Shown here: one piece after another, positions 42,191-51,537 of the stretch | Numbering within the stretch: position 1 is the first letter of the stretch | How the letters are laid out: every line of letters begins with the position of its first letter | Assembly (NCBI RefSeq): GCF_024296925.1 | Contig: NZ_CP101125.1 | Span: 3,164,501-3,228,500 of the forward strand | Reading direction: 5' to 3' | DNA: 64,000 bases | Source of the DNA: Pseudomonas nunensis | GTDB taxonomy: Bacteria > Pseudomonadota > Gammaproteobacteria > Pseudomonadales > Pseudomonadaceae | The notes under the pieces: generated by a model | Databases searched by the model: none | The model's input: only the letters and a program-made list of their open reading frames with translations | Told to the model about the DNA's origin: nothing | Translations under genes and position numbers: made by a program

Positions 42191-44446
42191 TCATTCCTTG
42201 ATGCAATCGACGGTGTACAACCGCCCATTGCCCTCATCTTCGTGTTGCAATCCGTGCACATCGGCGACAAATCCCGGGAAGCTGCTGTCGAAGGTACGGG
42301 CGAATGCCAGGTAATCGATGATCGATCGAGTCGATTCGGTGAAGCGCTCGCCGGGCATGATCAACGGGATCCCAGGCGGGTACGGCACCAGCATCACGGC
42401 GGCGATTCGCCCCTCCAGGGCATCGATCGACACCGCCTCAACCTCACCGCGTACCAATTGATCATAGGCGTCGGCGGGCTTCATGGCGATTTCCGGAAGC
42501 ACGGTGTACATGCGTTTCAGGTGTTTGGCCGTGGCGTTGCTGCGGTAGCAGGCGTGCAGTTGATCGCACAGGTCGCGCAAACCCATGCCTTGATAGCGCG
42601 CCAGATTCTCCTGGGCCACACACGGCAGGCAACTGGCGAGGCTGGTGTTGGCGTCGTAGCTGCGCTTGAACTCCAGCAACTCGGTGAGCAGCGTGCTCCA
42701 CTTGCCCTTGGTGATGCCCATGGAGAACAGCACCAGAAACGAATACAGCCCGGTCTTCTCGACCACCAGTCCGCGCTCCCAGAGGAATTTGCTGACCACC
42801 GCCGCCGGAATTCCGCGCTCGCTCAGCGCGCCGCCAGCGGTCAGGCCCGGCATGACCAGGGTGACCTTGATCGGATCGAGCAGCACGTAGTCATCGGTTA
42901 CGCCGCCAAAGCCGTGCCAGTCCGCATCAGGCTGCAGCAACCAGTCTTCGGTGATGACCTGGGTAATGCCTTCCACCGACGGCGGCTGCCAGATGGAAAA
43001 CCACCAGTCATCTGCGGCAATGTGCTGACGCAGATTGGCCAGGGCGCGGCGAAAGCTCAGGGCTTCGTCGAACATTTCCTGCAACAGCGAACGCCCGGCC
43101 GGACCTTCCATCATCGCCGACGCCACGTCCAGCGAAGCGATGATGCTGTACTGCGGCGACGTGGAGATGTGCATCATGAACGCTTCGTTGAAACGGTCGC
43201 GATCCAGTTGCCGCGCGCCGCCGTCCTGCACATGAATCATCGACGCCTGACTGAACGCCGCCAGCAATTTGTGCGTGGAATGCGTGGTGAACACCAGCGG
43301 GCCGTCTTCACTGCGCGAGGTGCCCATGCCGTAGCGCCCGGCGAAGAATTCGTGAAACGCCGCGTAGGCGTACCAGGCTTCATCGAAGTGCAGGACCTCG
43401 ACGCTGTTGCCGAGGTTCTGCTTGATCAGCTCGGCGTTGTAGCAGAGGCCGTCGTAGGTCGAATTGGTCACCACCGCCAGCTTGACCTTGGGCGCGCGGC
43501 CCTTGGTCAGAGGGCTGGCGTCGATCTTGGCCTGGATCGATTCGCGGCTGAATTCGCTCAGCGGTATCGGGCCGATGATCCCCAGTTCATTGCGCTCCGG
43601 ACACAGGTACAGCGGGATGGCGCCGGTCATGATGATCGAGTGCAGGACCGACTTGTGGCAGTTGCGATCCACCAGCACCAAGTCATCCCGGGCGACCATG
43701 GAGTGCCAGACGATTTTGTTGGCCGTGGAAGTGCCATTGATCACAAAAAAGGTGTGATCGGCGCCGAAATTGCGCGCTGCCCGGGCCTCGGCTTCGGCCA
43801 GCGGACCGGTGTGATCGAGCAGCGAACCGAGTTCCGGGACTGACACCGACAGATCCGAACGCAAGGTGTTTTCGCCGAAAAACTGATGGAATGCCTGCCC
43901 CACCGGACTCTTGTGATACGCCACGCCACCACCATGCCCGGGAGTGTGCCAGGAATAGTTGGAGTCGGCGGTGTGCTGTACCAAGGCCTTGAAGAACGGC
44001 GGCAGCAGACCATCGAGGTACTTGCGCGCCGCACGGGCGACCTGGCGGGCGAGGAATGGCACGGTGTCTTCGAACAGATAGAGAATGCCACGCAGTTGAT
44101 TGAGCTCGGCCATGGCGTCGGCCGGGGCGTTTTCCAAAGTGACTTGTTCGCCCAGCGCGAAGATCGGCAAATCCGGCGCACGCACCCGCGCAAGACCGAT
44201 CAATTCGGCCATATTGTGTAACAAATGAGAATGGACGCTGGCGTCTTCGGCGGCGATCAACATGCACGAGAGGCCGTGATGGGTCGAGGCAACGAGCCGC
44301 CCTTCGGTGTAATCCACCGCACTGAGAATGCTGAAACCTTCTTGCTCCAGTTCCCGGGCGATACCCCGCACGCGGTCACCGGCAACAGTGTCGGCCTTGA
44401 TGTCGCGGTGGACGATCAGGACCGGGAATTTCAAATCTTTATACAT
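42191..44446 (-). CDS. ldcA: lysine/arginine/ornithine decarboxylase LdcA
   Basis: A 751-residue PLP enzyme of the fold-type I decarboxylases. An N-terminal wing domain (residues 1-130) precedes the PLP core with the Schiff-base lysine in THSTHK near residue 393 and the HFDEAWYAYAAF segment before it. Length and position match P. aeruginosa LdcA (PA1818), which makes cadaverine from lysine in lysine catabolism. It is followed by a coupled GNAT gene. No CadB-type antiporter is adjacent, which argues for catabolism rather than acid resistance. Confidence 0.88.
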   Translation of the reverse strand: MYKDLKFPVLIVHRDIKADTVAGDRVRGIARELEQEGFSILSAVDYTEGRLVASTHHGLSCMLIAAEDASVHSHLLHNMAELIGLARVRAPDLPIFALGEQVTLENAPADAMAELNQLRGILYLFEDTVPFLARQVARAARKYLDGLLPPFFKALVQHTADSNYSWHTPGHGGGVAYHKSPVGQAFHQFFGENTLRSDLSVSVPELGSLLDHTGPLAEAEARAARNFGADHTFFVINGTSTANKIVWHSMVARDDLVLVDRNCHKSVLHSIIMTGAIPLYLCPERNELGIIGPIPLSEFSRESIQAKIDASPLTKGRAPKVKLAVVTNSTYDGLCYNAELIKQNLGNSVEVLHFDEAWYAYAAFHEFFAGRYGMGTSRSEDGPLVFTTHSTHKLLAAFSQASMIHVQDGGARQLDRDRFNEAFMMHISTSPQYSIIASLDVASAMMEGPAGRSLLQEMFDEALSFRRALANLRQHIAADDWWFSIWQPPSVEGITQVITEDWLLQPDADWHGFGGVTDDYVLLDPIKVTLVMPGLTAGGALSERGIPAAVVSKFLWERGLVVEKTGLYSFLVLFSMGITKGKWSTLLTELLEFKRSYDANTSLASCLPCVAQENLARYQGMGLRDLCDQLHACYRSNATAKHLKRMYTVLPEIAMKPADAYDQLVRGEVEAVSIDALEGRIAAVMLVPYPPGIPLIMPGERFTESTRSIIDYLAFARTFDSSFPGFVADVHGLQHEDEGNGRLYTVDCIKE

Positions 44447-44761
44447 GGGGCTCAGTGTCCTGAGGCGGCAGACCGTGGTCTGCCAATTCCCTCAGGGTAG
44501 AGGGTTGCGGCGGATGTGGCGAGCGCGGATGCCCCGAAGCGGGTCAGTCAGCGCACCATCATGTGGCCATCAATCGCAATCTGAAATGATGATCAGAGGT
44601 TGACGCGGGACCTTGTGGCGAGGGGGTTTACCCCCGTTCGGCTGCGCAGCAGTCGTAAATACTGCGAATGCGGTTTATCTGAAAGTAATGCAGGGGCCGC
44701 TTCGCGGCCCAACGGGGGCAAGCCCCCTCGCCACAGGCAAGCTCCCTCGCCACAAAGGCCT
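44447..44761. other. intergenic region upstream of ldcA
   Basis: About 315 nt without a gene. The first half should hold the ldcA promoter; I see no strong sigma70 pair to name. The second half is filled by a family B repeat next to the dnaQ stop. Confidence 0.6.
44614..44754. repeat. REP-type palindromic repeat, family B
   Basis: TGTGGCGAGGGGGTTTACCC and CCCCCTCGCCACA arms with inner GGCTGCGCAGC / GGGCCGCTTCGCGG motifs, plus an extra half-site GCTCCCTCGCCACA at 44741-44754. Confidence 0.8.
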
Positions 44762-45526
44762 TCAGCCTGCAGCCTGCGCCTTGGCATCTGCCAACTGCTG
44801 CCACAACGACGGCGCACCGGCGGATTTGGCCACTGCTTCCAAACGTGCGAGGTGCTGCGCGAGGTCATCTTCGCTGGCGCGGATGATCCGGGTTGGTTGG
44901 CGATCGGCTGGCAGGCGACGAATTTCGGTGGCGGAGTTGTCCGCGCCCTCGCCCGAACCGTTGCCGTCAGACGCGTTACCCGCCAGGGACAGGCTGGTCT
45001 GGCCGCCGGTCATGGTCAGGTAAACGTCGGCGAGGATCTCGGAGTCGAGCAAGGCGCCGTGGAGTTCACGGCCGGAGTTGTCGACGCCATAGCGTTTGCA
45101 CAACGCATCGAGGCTGTTGCGCTGACCCGGGTGACGTTCACGGGCCATCATCAGGGTGTCGAGGATCGAGCAATGCTGGGTGATGTCGGCGCGGTCGTGC
45201 TGGCCCATCAGCGCGAATTCGTTGTTGATGAAGCCAACGTCGAACGCCGCGTTATGGATGATCAGCTGCGCGCCCTTGATGAATTCGAAGAACTCATCGG
45301 CCACTTCGGTAAAACGCGGCTTGCCGACCAGAAATTCGTTGGTGATGCCGTGAACGCCGATGGCGCCCTCATCACTCTCGCGATCCGGTTGCAGATAAAC
45401 GTGGAAGTGCCGGCCCGTGAGGCGCCGACCGATCAACTCGACACAACCGATTTCGATAATCCGGTGGCCGTCGGTCACCGGCATGCCGGTGGTTTCGGTA
45501 TCGAGTACAACGGATCTGGTGGCCAT
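44762..45526 (-). CDS. dnaQ: DNA polymerase III epsilon subunit
   Basis: A 254-residue 3'-5' proofreading exonuclease of the replicative polymerase. ExoI motif DTETTG is at residues 9-14, ExoII includes HNAAFDVGF, and ExoIII is HGALLDSEILADVY. A Gly/Ser/Asn-rich linker separates a C-terminal segment expected to bind the alpha subunit. It follows rnhA on the same strand, as in other Pseudomonas, with a REPIN pair between them. Confidence 0.93.
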   Translation of the reverse strand: MATRSVVLDTETTGMPVTDGHRIIEIGCVELIGRRLTGRHFHVYLQPDRESDEGAIGVHGITNEFLVGKPRFTEVADEFFEFIKGAQLIIHNAAFDVGFINNEFALMGQHDRADITQHCSILDTLMMARERHPGQRNSLDALCKRYGVDNSGRELHGALLDSEILADVYLTMTGGQTSLSLAGNASDGNGSGEGADNSATEIRRLPADRQPTRIIRASEDDLAQHLARLEAVAKSAGAPSLWQQLADAKAQAAG

Positions 45527-45584
45527 CAGTGTTCAGCTCTCAACGGGTCAATCGTGCAAAAGCGGCGATCTTAACATGCTCACC

Positions 45585-45716
45585 ACAGGAGCAAAGCTTG
45601 CTCGCGAAACAGACAGCGCGGTCTTTCAGGTCGACCGCATCATCGTTCTTCGCGAGCAAGCCCGCTCCCACATTTGAAACGCATTCCCCTGTGGGAGCGG
45701 GCTTGCTCGCGAAGGC
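45585..45716. repeat. composite REP cluster, family A
   Basis: Three arms in 130 nt: a variant AGGAGCAAAGCTTGCTCGCG, an inverted CGCGAGCAAGCCCGCTCCC, and a direct GGGAGCGGGCTTGCTCGCG. The cluster fills the gap between rnhA and dnaQ, so it lies inside a likely transcription unit. Confidence 0.8.
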
Positions 45717-45726
45717 CGCGCCGCAA

Positions 45727-46179
45727 TTAGTCCTGCTTGTAACCGCGCACTTCATCCACGCCGCGATTGGCCAATTGGTCAGCCCGTTCGTTGCCGTGGT
45801 GGCCGATGTGCCCGCGCACCCATTTCCAGGTCACGGTGTGGCGGTTGACCTGTTCGTCCAGCAGCTTCCACAGGTCAGCATTTTTGACCGGTTCTTTCGC
45901 GGCGGTTTTCCAGCCGCGTTTCTTCCAGTTGGCCATCCACTCGTTGATGCCTTTCATCACGTACTGGGAGTCAGTCACCAGCAGCACGTCGCAGGAACGC
46001 TTGAGTTCTTCCAGGCCTTTGATCGCGCCCATCAGCTCCATGCGGTTGTTGGTGGTGTTGGCTTCGCCGCCCCACAGTTCCTTCTCGACGCCCTTGCACA
46101 CCAGCAGTGCGCCCCAGCCGCCGGGGCCGGGGTTGCCTTTGCAGGCGCCATCAGTGAACAGTTCTACGCTATCGCTCAT
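45727..46179 (-). CDS. rnhA: ribonuclease HI
   Basis: A 150-residue enzyme that cleaves RNA in RNA-DNA hybrids. The catalytic residues are intact: D10 in [12 protein letters not shown]48 in NRMELMGA, D70 in VTDSQYV, and the late [10 protein letters not shown] segment. Full length and located between a methyltransferase and dnaQ as usual in Pseudomonas. Confidence 0.95.
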   Translation of the reverse strand: MSDSVELFTDGACKGNPGPGGWGALLVCKGVEKELWGGEANTTNNRMELMGAIKGLEELKRSCDVLLVTDSQYVMKGINEWMANWKKRGWKTAAKEPVKNADLWKLLDEQVNRHTVTWKWVRGHIGHHGNERADQLANRGVDEVRGYKQD

Positions 46180-46269
46180 GCCAATCTATCCAGAAAATGC
46201 GGTGGCTCGCCGATCCAGGATCGACGATGCCCGAGGCCGGGCTAACCCGGCCGGGAAAATAAAGAATGT

Positions 46270-47028
46270 TTACGGCTCGATATGACGACGATTGACCTTG
46301 GCCATCGGCAACGGAATCAGCTTGCCCATTGGCTCGCGTCGCTCCTGACGCACGGGGCGCAGGCCGACCACGATCTTGCGTGCCACCAATAGATAGAAGC
46401 CGCCGCCCGACAGTTGCCAGTCACCGGCCTTGCGCTCCCAACCCGCCAGACGGCTCTGCCATTTGGGTGACGCAAGCGGCGGACGATAGCACCCGAAGCG
46501 GCGTTTCTCCAGTGCGAAGCCCAGCAGGTTCAGCCAGTCGCCGACCCGCGACGGCGAAATGCAACGGGCCTTGCGCAAGGCGTCATGGGCGAACACATGG
46601 CGCAGGCCCCAGGTGCTCCAGGGATTGATGCCGATGATCAACAGATGCCCGCCGGGCCGCACGCTGCTTGCCGCTTCGCGCAACAAACCGTGGGGCGACA
46701 GGCAGAAATCCAGCCCGTGCTGCAACACCACCACATCGGCGGCGTGCTCGCTCAAGGGCCAGGCCTGTTCTTCACAGACGATCTCGACCCCGGGCAATGG
46801 CGCACCGAGCCTTACATTACGCTGCACTTGCGGCGCCGACGGCGGTGTTTCGGCCGATGGCCCGTAGTGCACGAGGTAGCCGCCGAAGAACCGGCCCAAC
46901 TCGTCTTCGAGCATGCGCCGTTCTTCGTCCAGCAGAAATTGCCCGATCGGGCCGGACAACCATTCACGGGCGGCGCTGATCAATGTCAGCCACTCAGGAT
47001 CGGCCTGAGCGAACGCTTTATCGGTCAT
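46270..47028 (-). CDS. class I SAM-dependent methyltransferase
   Basis: A 252-residue protein with a Rossmann-type methyltransferase core ([36 protein letters not shown]); the usual glycine-rich motif I is poorly conserved. It corresponds by position to PA1814. GGAGA six nt before the ATG at 47028 selects this start over 47040. It is divergent from gloB and first of the rnhA-dnaQ unit. Substrate unknown. Confidence 0.82.
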   Translation of the reverse strand: MTDKAFAQADPEWLTLISAAREWLSGPIGQFLLDEERRMLEDELGRFFGGYLVHYGPSAETPPSAPQVQRNVRLGAPLPGVEIVCEEQAWPLSEHAADVVVLQHGLDFCLSPHGLLREAASSVRPGGHLLIIGINPWSTWGLRHVFAHDALRKARCISPSRVGDWLNLLGFALEKRRFGCYRPPLASPKWQSRLAGWERKAGDWQLSGGGFYLLVARKIVVGLRPVRQERREPMGKLIPLPMAKVNRRHIEP

Positions 47029-47093
47029 TGCATTCTCCAAAGCGCCAGGAAGTTCTAAGATGCACCATTGTTTTCCGCTTGGCGAATCCGACG

Positions 47094-47861
47094 ATGATAC
47101 AGATCAGTGCCCTGCCCGCCTTCACCGACAACTACATCTGGTTGTTACAAGACCACCGCACCCAACGCTGCGCAGTGGTCGATCCGGGCGACGCCGCGCC
47201 GGTCCAGGCCTGGCTGGAGGCGCATCCGGGCTGGGTGCTCAGCGATATTCTGATCACTCACCACCATCATGACCACGTTGGCGGCGTCGAGCAGCTGAAA
47301 AAAGCGACAGACGCGAAAGTCTACGGCCCGGCCAGCGAAACCATCCCGGCGCGGGACGTCGCGCTCAAGGATAACGACCGTATCAACGTGCTGGACTGGG
47401 ACTTCGATGTCTACGCCGTTCCCGGCCACACCCTTGGGCATATTGCCTTTTATCACCATGGCCTGCTGTTCTGCGGCGACACCCTGTTTGCCGCCGGTTG
47501 CGGCCGCCTGTTTGAAGGCACTCCGGAGCAGATGCACACCTCGCTGACGCGCCTGGCGTCGTTGCCTGAGGACACGCTGGTGTATTGCACCCACGAATAC
47601 ACCCTGAGCAATCTGAAGTTTGCCGCAGCGGTCGAACCGGGCAACCCGGACACTGCCGCGCGTCTGGAAAAAGTCAGCGCGCAACGCGAAGCCGGAATCA
47701 TGACGCTGCCCTCTACGCTGGCGCTTGAAAAGCTCACGAACCCGTTTTTGCGTGTCGATGAAACATCCGTTAAAGAAAAAGTGGACGAACGGAATGGAAC
47801 CCAAAACCGGGGTCCGAGTGCGGTTTTTGCTGCCTTGCGGGCTTGGAAAGATAAGTTCTAA
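47094..47861 (+). CDS. gloB: hydroxyacylglutathione hydrolase (glyoxalase II)
   Basis: A 255-residue metallo-beta-lactamase-fold enzyme hydrolysing S-D-lactoylglutathione to lactate and glutathione in methylglyoxal detoxification. The metal motif THHHHDH is at residues 55-61, with PGHTLGH, FCGDTLF and YCTHEYT supplying the remaining ligands. The ATG at 47094 gives the standard start [16 protein letters not shown]; frames open further upstream are antisense to the methyltransferase. Confidence 0.94.
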   Translation: MIQISALPAFTDNYIWLLQDHRTQRCAVVDPGDAAPVQAWLEAHPGWVLSDILITHHHHDHVGGVEQLKKATDAKVYGPASETIPARDVALKDNDRINVLDWDFDVYAVPGHTLGHIAFYHHGLLFCGDTLFAAGCGRLFEGTPEQMHTSLTRLASLPEDTLVYCTHEYTLSNLKFAAAVEPGNPDTAARLEKVSAQREAGIMTLPSTLALEKLTNPFLRVDETSVKEKVDERNGTQNRGPSAVFAALRAWKDKF

Positions 47862-47895
47862 GCTGGCTACCTATTGGTACAAAAATTCTGAATGG

Positions 47896-47924
47896 TTGAC
47901 CGCGGGGGGTACGCTTTCTAGAAT
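47896..47924 (+). promoter_or_regulatory. sigma70 promoter of mltD
   Basis: TTGACC and TAGAAT are separated by exactly 17 nt, 37 nt before the mltD ATG. The spacer holds a GGGGGG run whose complement CCCCC follows the -10 box, giving a possible small hairpin at the transcript start. Confidence 0.7.
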
Positions 47925-47960
47925 CCCCCGACATTTTTGCCCGGAACTTACTTCCAGCCA

Positions 47961-49424
47961 ATGTCGTCATCTATTCGTAAAGCCATCAATTCAGACGCAT
48001 TGACCCGCTTGGCTCAAGCCATCGCGGTGGCTGTGTCCGCCACTTTGGCGGGCTGTTCAAGCCATGTCCCGCAACCCGAAGCCACACACGTTCCGAATAT
48101 TGCCGCCCGAGCCAAGCAGAAACCCATCTGGCTCAGCGAGAAACCAACACCGCAAGTACCGCAGGACGTCTGGGAGCGCATGCGCCAGGGCTTCCAGCTG
48201 CAGGACAACCTGGGCGTCAACCCGCGTATCGAGCAACAACGACTGTGGTTCGCCAGTAACCCGTCCTTCCTCGAAAACGCCGGCGAACGCGGCAGCCTGT
48301 ACATTCACTACATCATCGAACGTCTTGAAGAACGCAACATGCCGCTGGAACTGGCGCTGCTGCCAGTGATTGAAAGTGCCTACAACCCGATGGCCTATTC
48401 CCGGGCCGACGCGGTGGGTCTTTGGCAATTCATCCCTTCCACCGGGCGTTACTACAACCTGCGTCAAACCCGTTTCTATGATGGCCGTCGCGATATCACC
48501 GCTTCGACCACAGCGGCCATGGACTACCTGACCCGCCTGCACGACATGTTCAACGGTGACTGGTTGCTGGCCCTAGCGGCCTACAACGCCGGCGAAGGCA
48601 CGGTCAGCCGCGCCATTGAGCGTAACGAGAAGCTCGGTCTGCCAACCGATTACTGGAACCTGCCGCTGCCGGCCGAAACCCAGGCCTACGTGCCAAAATT
48701 GCTGGCCCTGTCGCAAGTGGTACTGGCGCCGGAAGCCTACGGCGTTAACCTCAACCCGATCGCCAACGAACCGTACTTCCAGGTCGTCGAAATCAACCAG
48801 CGCATGGACCTGTCCAAGGTTGCTGCGGTGGCCAACATCGATGAAGACGAACTGTTCCAGCTAAACCCGGCCTTCAAGCAACGCACCACCATCGACGGTC
48901 CCCAGCATTTGCTGGTGCCGACGTCCAAGGCGCAACTGCTGACGGCCAGCCTGTCGACCATGCGCCCCGAAGAGTTGATCAGCTCGCGACCACTGAAACC
49001 GGTGTTCGAAGGCGCTGACGACAACGAAATCGCCAAACTCAAGCGCGCCTACCGGGTGAAACGTGGCGATAACCTCGCTGCTATTGCCAAGGCCAACAAG
49101 GTCGATGTCAAAGACCTGCAGCGCTGGAACAAGATGACCGGCAAGAACCTCAAGGTCGGCCAGACCCTGGTCATGCAGGACAACACCAAGCGCAGCGCCG
49201 GCCGGATCAACACGGTCGTCGCCGCGAGCGGCAAGTCCAAAGGCAAGGACACCGGCAAGACCGTCGCCAAGACCCAGCAGACCTACAAGGTCCAGCAAGG
49301 CGACTCGCTGTATATGGTCGCCAAACGTTTCAACGTTGAGATGCAACACCTAAAGCGCTGGAATCCTCGGGTTGGCCAGGCGCTGAAGCCTGGGCAAATG
49401 CTGACGGTGTCTTCGCCACGCTAA
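47961..49424 (+). CDS. mltD: membrane-bound lytic murein transglycosylase D
   Basis: A 487-residue lipoprotein that cleaves peptidoglycan glycan strands. The lipobox LAGC (residues 29-32) places the lipid on Cys32. The lysozyme-like catalytic domain carries the catalytic Glu138 in VIESAYNP plus SRADAVGLWQF and AAYNAGEG. Two LysM peptidoglycan-binding repeats follow (about residues 356-398 and 440-484). A strong promoter and terminator frame the gene, so it is probably monocistronic. Confidence 0.92.
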   Translation: MSSSIRKAINSDALTRLAQAIAVAVSATLAGCSSHVPQPEATHVPNIAARAKQKPIWLSEKPTPQVPQDVWERMRQGFQLQDNLGVNPRIEQQRLWFASNPSFLENAGERGSLYIHYIIERLEERNMPLELALLPVIESAYNPMAYSRADAVGLWQFIPSTGRYYNLRQTRFYDGRRDITASTTAAMDYLTRLHDMFNGDWLLALAAYNAGEGTVSRAIERNEKLGLPTDYWNLPLPAETQAYVPKLLALSQVVLAPEAYGVNLNPIANEPYFQVVEINQRMDLSKVAAVANIDEDELFQLNPAFKQRTTIDGPQHLLVPTSKAQLLTASLSTMRPEELISSRPLKPVFEGADDNEIAKLKRAYRVKRGDNLAAIAKANKVDVKDLQRWNKMTGKNLKVGQTLVMQDNTKRSAGRINTVVAASGKSKGKDTGKTVAKTQQTYKVQQGDSLYMVAKRFNVEMQHLKRWNPRVGQALKPGQMLTVSSPR

Positions 49425-49429
49425 CAAAG

Positions 49430-49457
49430 AGCCCCTGAATCCAGGGGCTTTTTTTTG
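49430..49457 (+). terminator. intrinsic terminator of mltD
   Basis: Stem AGCCCCTG / CAGGGGCT with a four-nt loop, followed by eight T. It begins five nt after the stop codon. Confidence 0.9.
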
Positions 49458-49487
49458 CCTGCTATTTGAGGGCTGAAACAAATCCCC

Positions 49488-49576
49488 TGTGGGAGCGGGC
49501 TTGCTCGCGAAAGCGGTGTGTCAGACAACTATTGGGTGGCTGGAAAGCCGCATTCGCGAGCAAGCCCGCTCCCACA
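49488..49576. repeat. REPIN, family A
   Basis: Arms TGTGGGAGCGGGCTTGCTCG and complement with GTCAG in the spacer. It lies between the mltD terminator and the npp operon. Confidence 0.9.
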
Positions 49577-49704
49577 GGTTCTGCAGCATGCAGGCCCACC
49601 GCATGTGCAATTAACAGCGCATTAACCCCCTGTCTTTTTCCTGTCGATACAAGCTGTTACTGTACGGCCCACAAAGCCCAAGCCGCCTGGATCGGATCTC
49701 TGAC

Positions 49705-51537
49705 TTGAAGCGTCCCCTCCTCCTTCTCCTGATCAGCCTGGCCTTGAGCTCCCCCGCAAGCGCGACGATCAGCGAAAGCCATGGTTATGCGCAGTTCGGC
49801 ACGCTCAAGTACCCGGCCAGATTTACCCACTTCGACTGGGTCAACCCGCAAGCGCCCAAGGGCGGTACATTGCGGGTGATGGCGTTTGGCACCTTCGATA
49901 CGCTCAATCCGTACACTTTCAAGGGTTCAAGCCCGGTTTCCACGCCGAATTTCCTGCAATACGGGATCAACGAGCTCAACGAACCGCTGATGGTCGGCAC
50001 CGGCCAGTACGCGCCGTCCGGCGACGAGCCGACTTCAAGTTATGGCCTGATCGCCCAAACGGTGGAATACAGCGAGGACCGCAGCTGGGTGGTGTTCAAC
50101 CTGCGCCCCGAAGCGCGGTTCCACGATGGCACGCCGATCACCGCCTACGACGTGGCGTTTTCCTACCGTTTGCTGCTCAAGGAAGGCCATCCGCAGTACC
50201 GCACCGCCCTCCAGGAAGTGCTGCGGGTCGACATTCTCAACCCGCAGCGCATCCGTTTCGTGTTCAAGCGCGCCGGCAATCCACTCCTGATCCTGCGCCT
50301 GGGCGAGATGCCGGTGCTGCCCCAGCACTACTGGAAAGGTCGCGACTTCAAGGCCACCACCTTCGAACCGCCGCTGGGCAGCGGGCCGTATCGGATTACC
50401 TCGGTGCAACCGGGACGCCAACTGGTCTTCGAACGGGTCAAGGATTACTGGGGCAAGGACTTGGCGGTCAATCGCGGCAAGTACAACTTCGATCGCATGG
50501 AAGTCGAGTTCTACCGCGACAGCGACGTGGCCTTCGAAGCCTTCAAGGCTGGCGAATTCGACATCTACATCGAGCACCAGGCGAAGAACTGGGACAACGG
50601 CTACAACTTCCCGGCAGTGCGGCGTGGCGATGTGATCAAGGCGCAGATCCCGCACCAGATCCCGACTCAGAGCCAAGGCCTGTTCATGAACACCCGGCGC
50701 CCGGCCTTTGCCGAGGTCAAGGTGCGCGAAGCACTGGGCTTGATGTTCGACTTCGAGTGGACCAACCGCACCCTGTTCAGCGGCGCCTACAAGCGCGCCA
50801 TGAGTTACTACCCCAACAGTGAATTCGAAGCCAGCGGGCTGCCGGTCGGCCACGAATGGCTGATGCTCAAGCCGTACCGCGAGCAGTTGCCCGCCAAGCT
50901 CTTCACCGAGCCCTTCAGCCTGCCGCAGACCGAAGGCCGCGGCATCCCTCGGGAAACCTTGCGCAAGGCCTTGGGCCTGCTCAGCGAGGCCGGCTGGAAA
51001 CTCAATGGCCAGCGCGTGCAGAACGCCAACGGCCAGCCGCTGCGGTTCGAGATTCTGCTGGTCAACCCGAACCTGGAACGGATCCTCCAGCCCTACGTCG
51101 AGAACCTCGCCAGCATCGGCATCGACGCACGGCTGCGCACGGTGGATCGCGCCCAGTACAAACAACGCCTGGATCAGTTCGATTTCGACATGATCCTGAT
51201 GACTCTCAACCAGACCCTCAGTCCGGGCCTGGAGCAATGGCAGTACTTCCATTCCAGCCAGGTCGGGGTCAAGGGCAGCAAGAACTACGCCGGTATCGCC
51301 AACCCGGTGGTCGATCATTTACTCGAACAATTGCTCGCCGCCCAGACCCGGGATGAACAGGTCGCCGCCGGCAAGGCCCTCGACCGGGTGCTGCTGTGGC
51401 AGCACTACATCATTCCCAACTGGTACCTCAATTACCATCGCCTGGCCTACCGCAATCGGTTCGCCTTTGTCACGACGCCGCCCTACACCCTGGGCCTTAG
51501 CGCGTGGTGGCTGAAGTCTTCGGAGAAAGATCAATGA
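49705..51537 (+). CDS. nppA1: ABC importer binding protein NppA1 (YejA family)
   Basis: A 610-residue periplasmic solute-binding protein of the peptide/YejA family with a signal peptide (KRPLLLLLISLALSSPASA). The start is TTG; no ATG fits. Family motifs include APKGGTLR, FDTLNPYTF, RPEARFHDG and GSGPYRI. By synteny it is NppA1 of the P. aeruginosa PA1811-PA1807 importer, which takes up peptidyl-nucleoside antibiotics (established for P. aeruginosa, inferred here). It is followed by a paralogue with an ATGA overlap. Confidence 0.88.
   Translation: MKRPLLLLLISLALSSPASATISESHGYAQFGTLKYPARFTHFDWVNPQAPKGGTLRVMAFGTFDTLNPYTFKGSSPVSTPNFLQYGINELNEPLMVGTGQYAPSGDEPTSSYGLIAQTVEYSEDRSWVVFNLRPEARFHDGTPITAYDVAFSYRLLLKEGHPQYRTALQEVLRVDILNPQRIRFVFKRAGNPLLILRLGEMPVLPQHYWKGRDFKATTFEPPLGSGPYRITSVQPGRQLVFERVKDYWGKDLAVNRGKYNFDRMEVEFYRDSDVAFEAFKAGEFDIYIEHQAKNWDNGYNFPAVRRGDVIKAQIPHQIPTQSQGLFMNTRRPAFAEVKVREALGLMFDFEWTNRTLFSGAYKRAMSYYPNSEFEASGLPVGHEWLMLKPYREQLPAKLFTEPFSLPQTEGRGIPRETLRKALGLLSEAGWKLNGQRVQNANGQPLRFEILLVNPNLERILQPYVENLASIGIDARLRTVDRAQYKQRLDQFDFDMILMTLNQTLSPGLEQWQYFHSSQVGVKGSKNYAGIANPVVDHLLEQLLAAQTRDEQVAAGKALDRVLLWQHYIIPNWYLNYHRLAYRNRFAFVTTPPYTLGLSAWWLKSSEKDQ

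Noticed and set aside
44614..44754. Rho-independent terminator between ldcA and dnaQ
   Set aside because: Stable stems are present, but no T-run follows; the structure matches the REP family instead.
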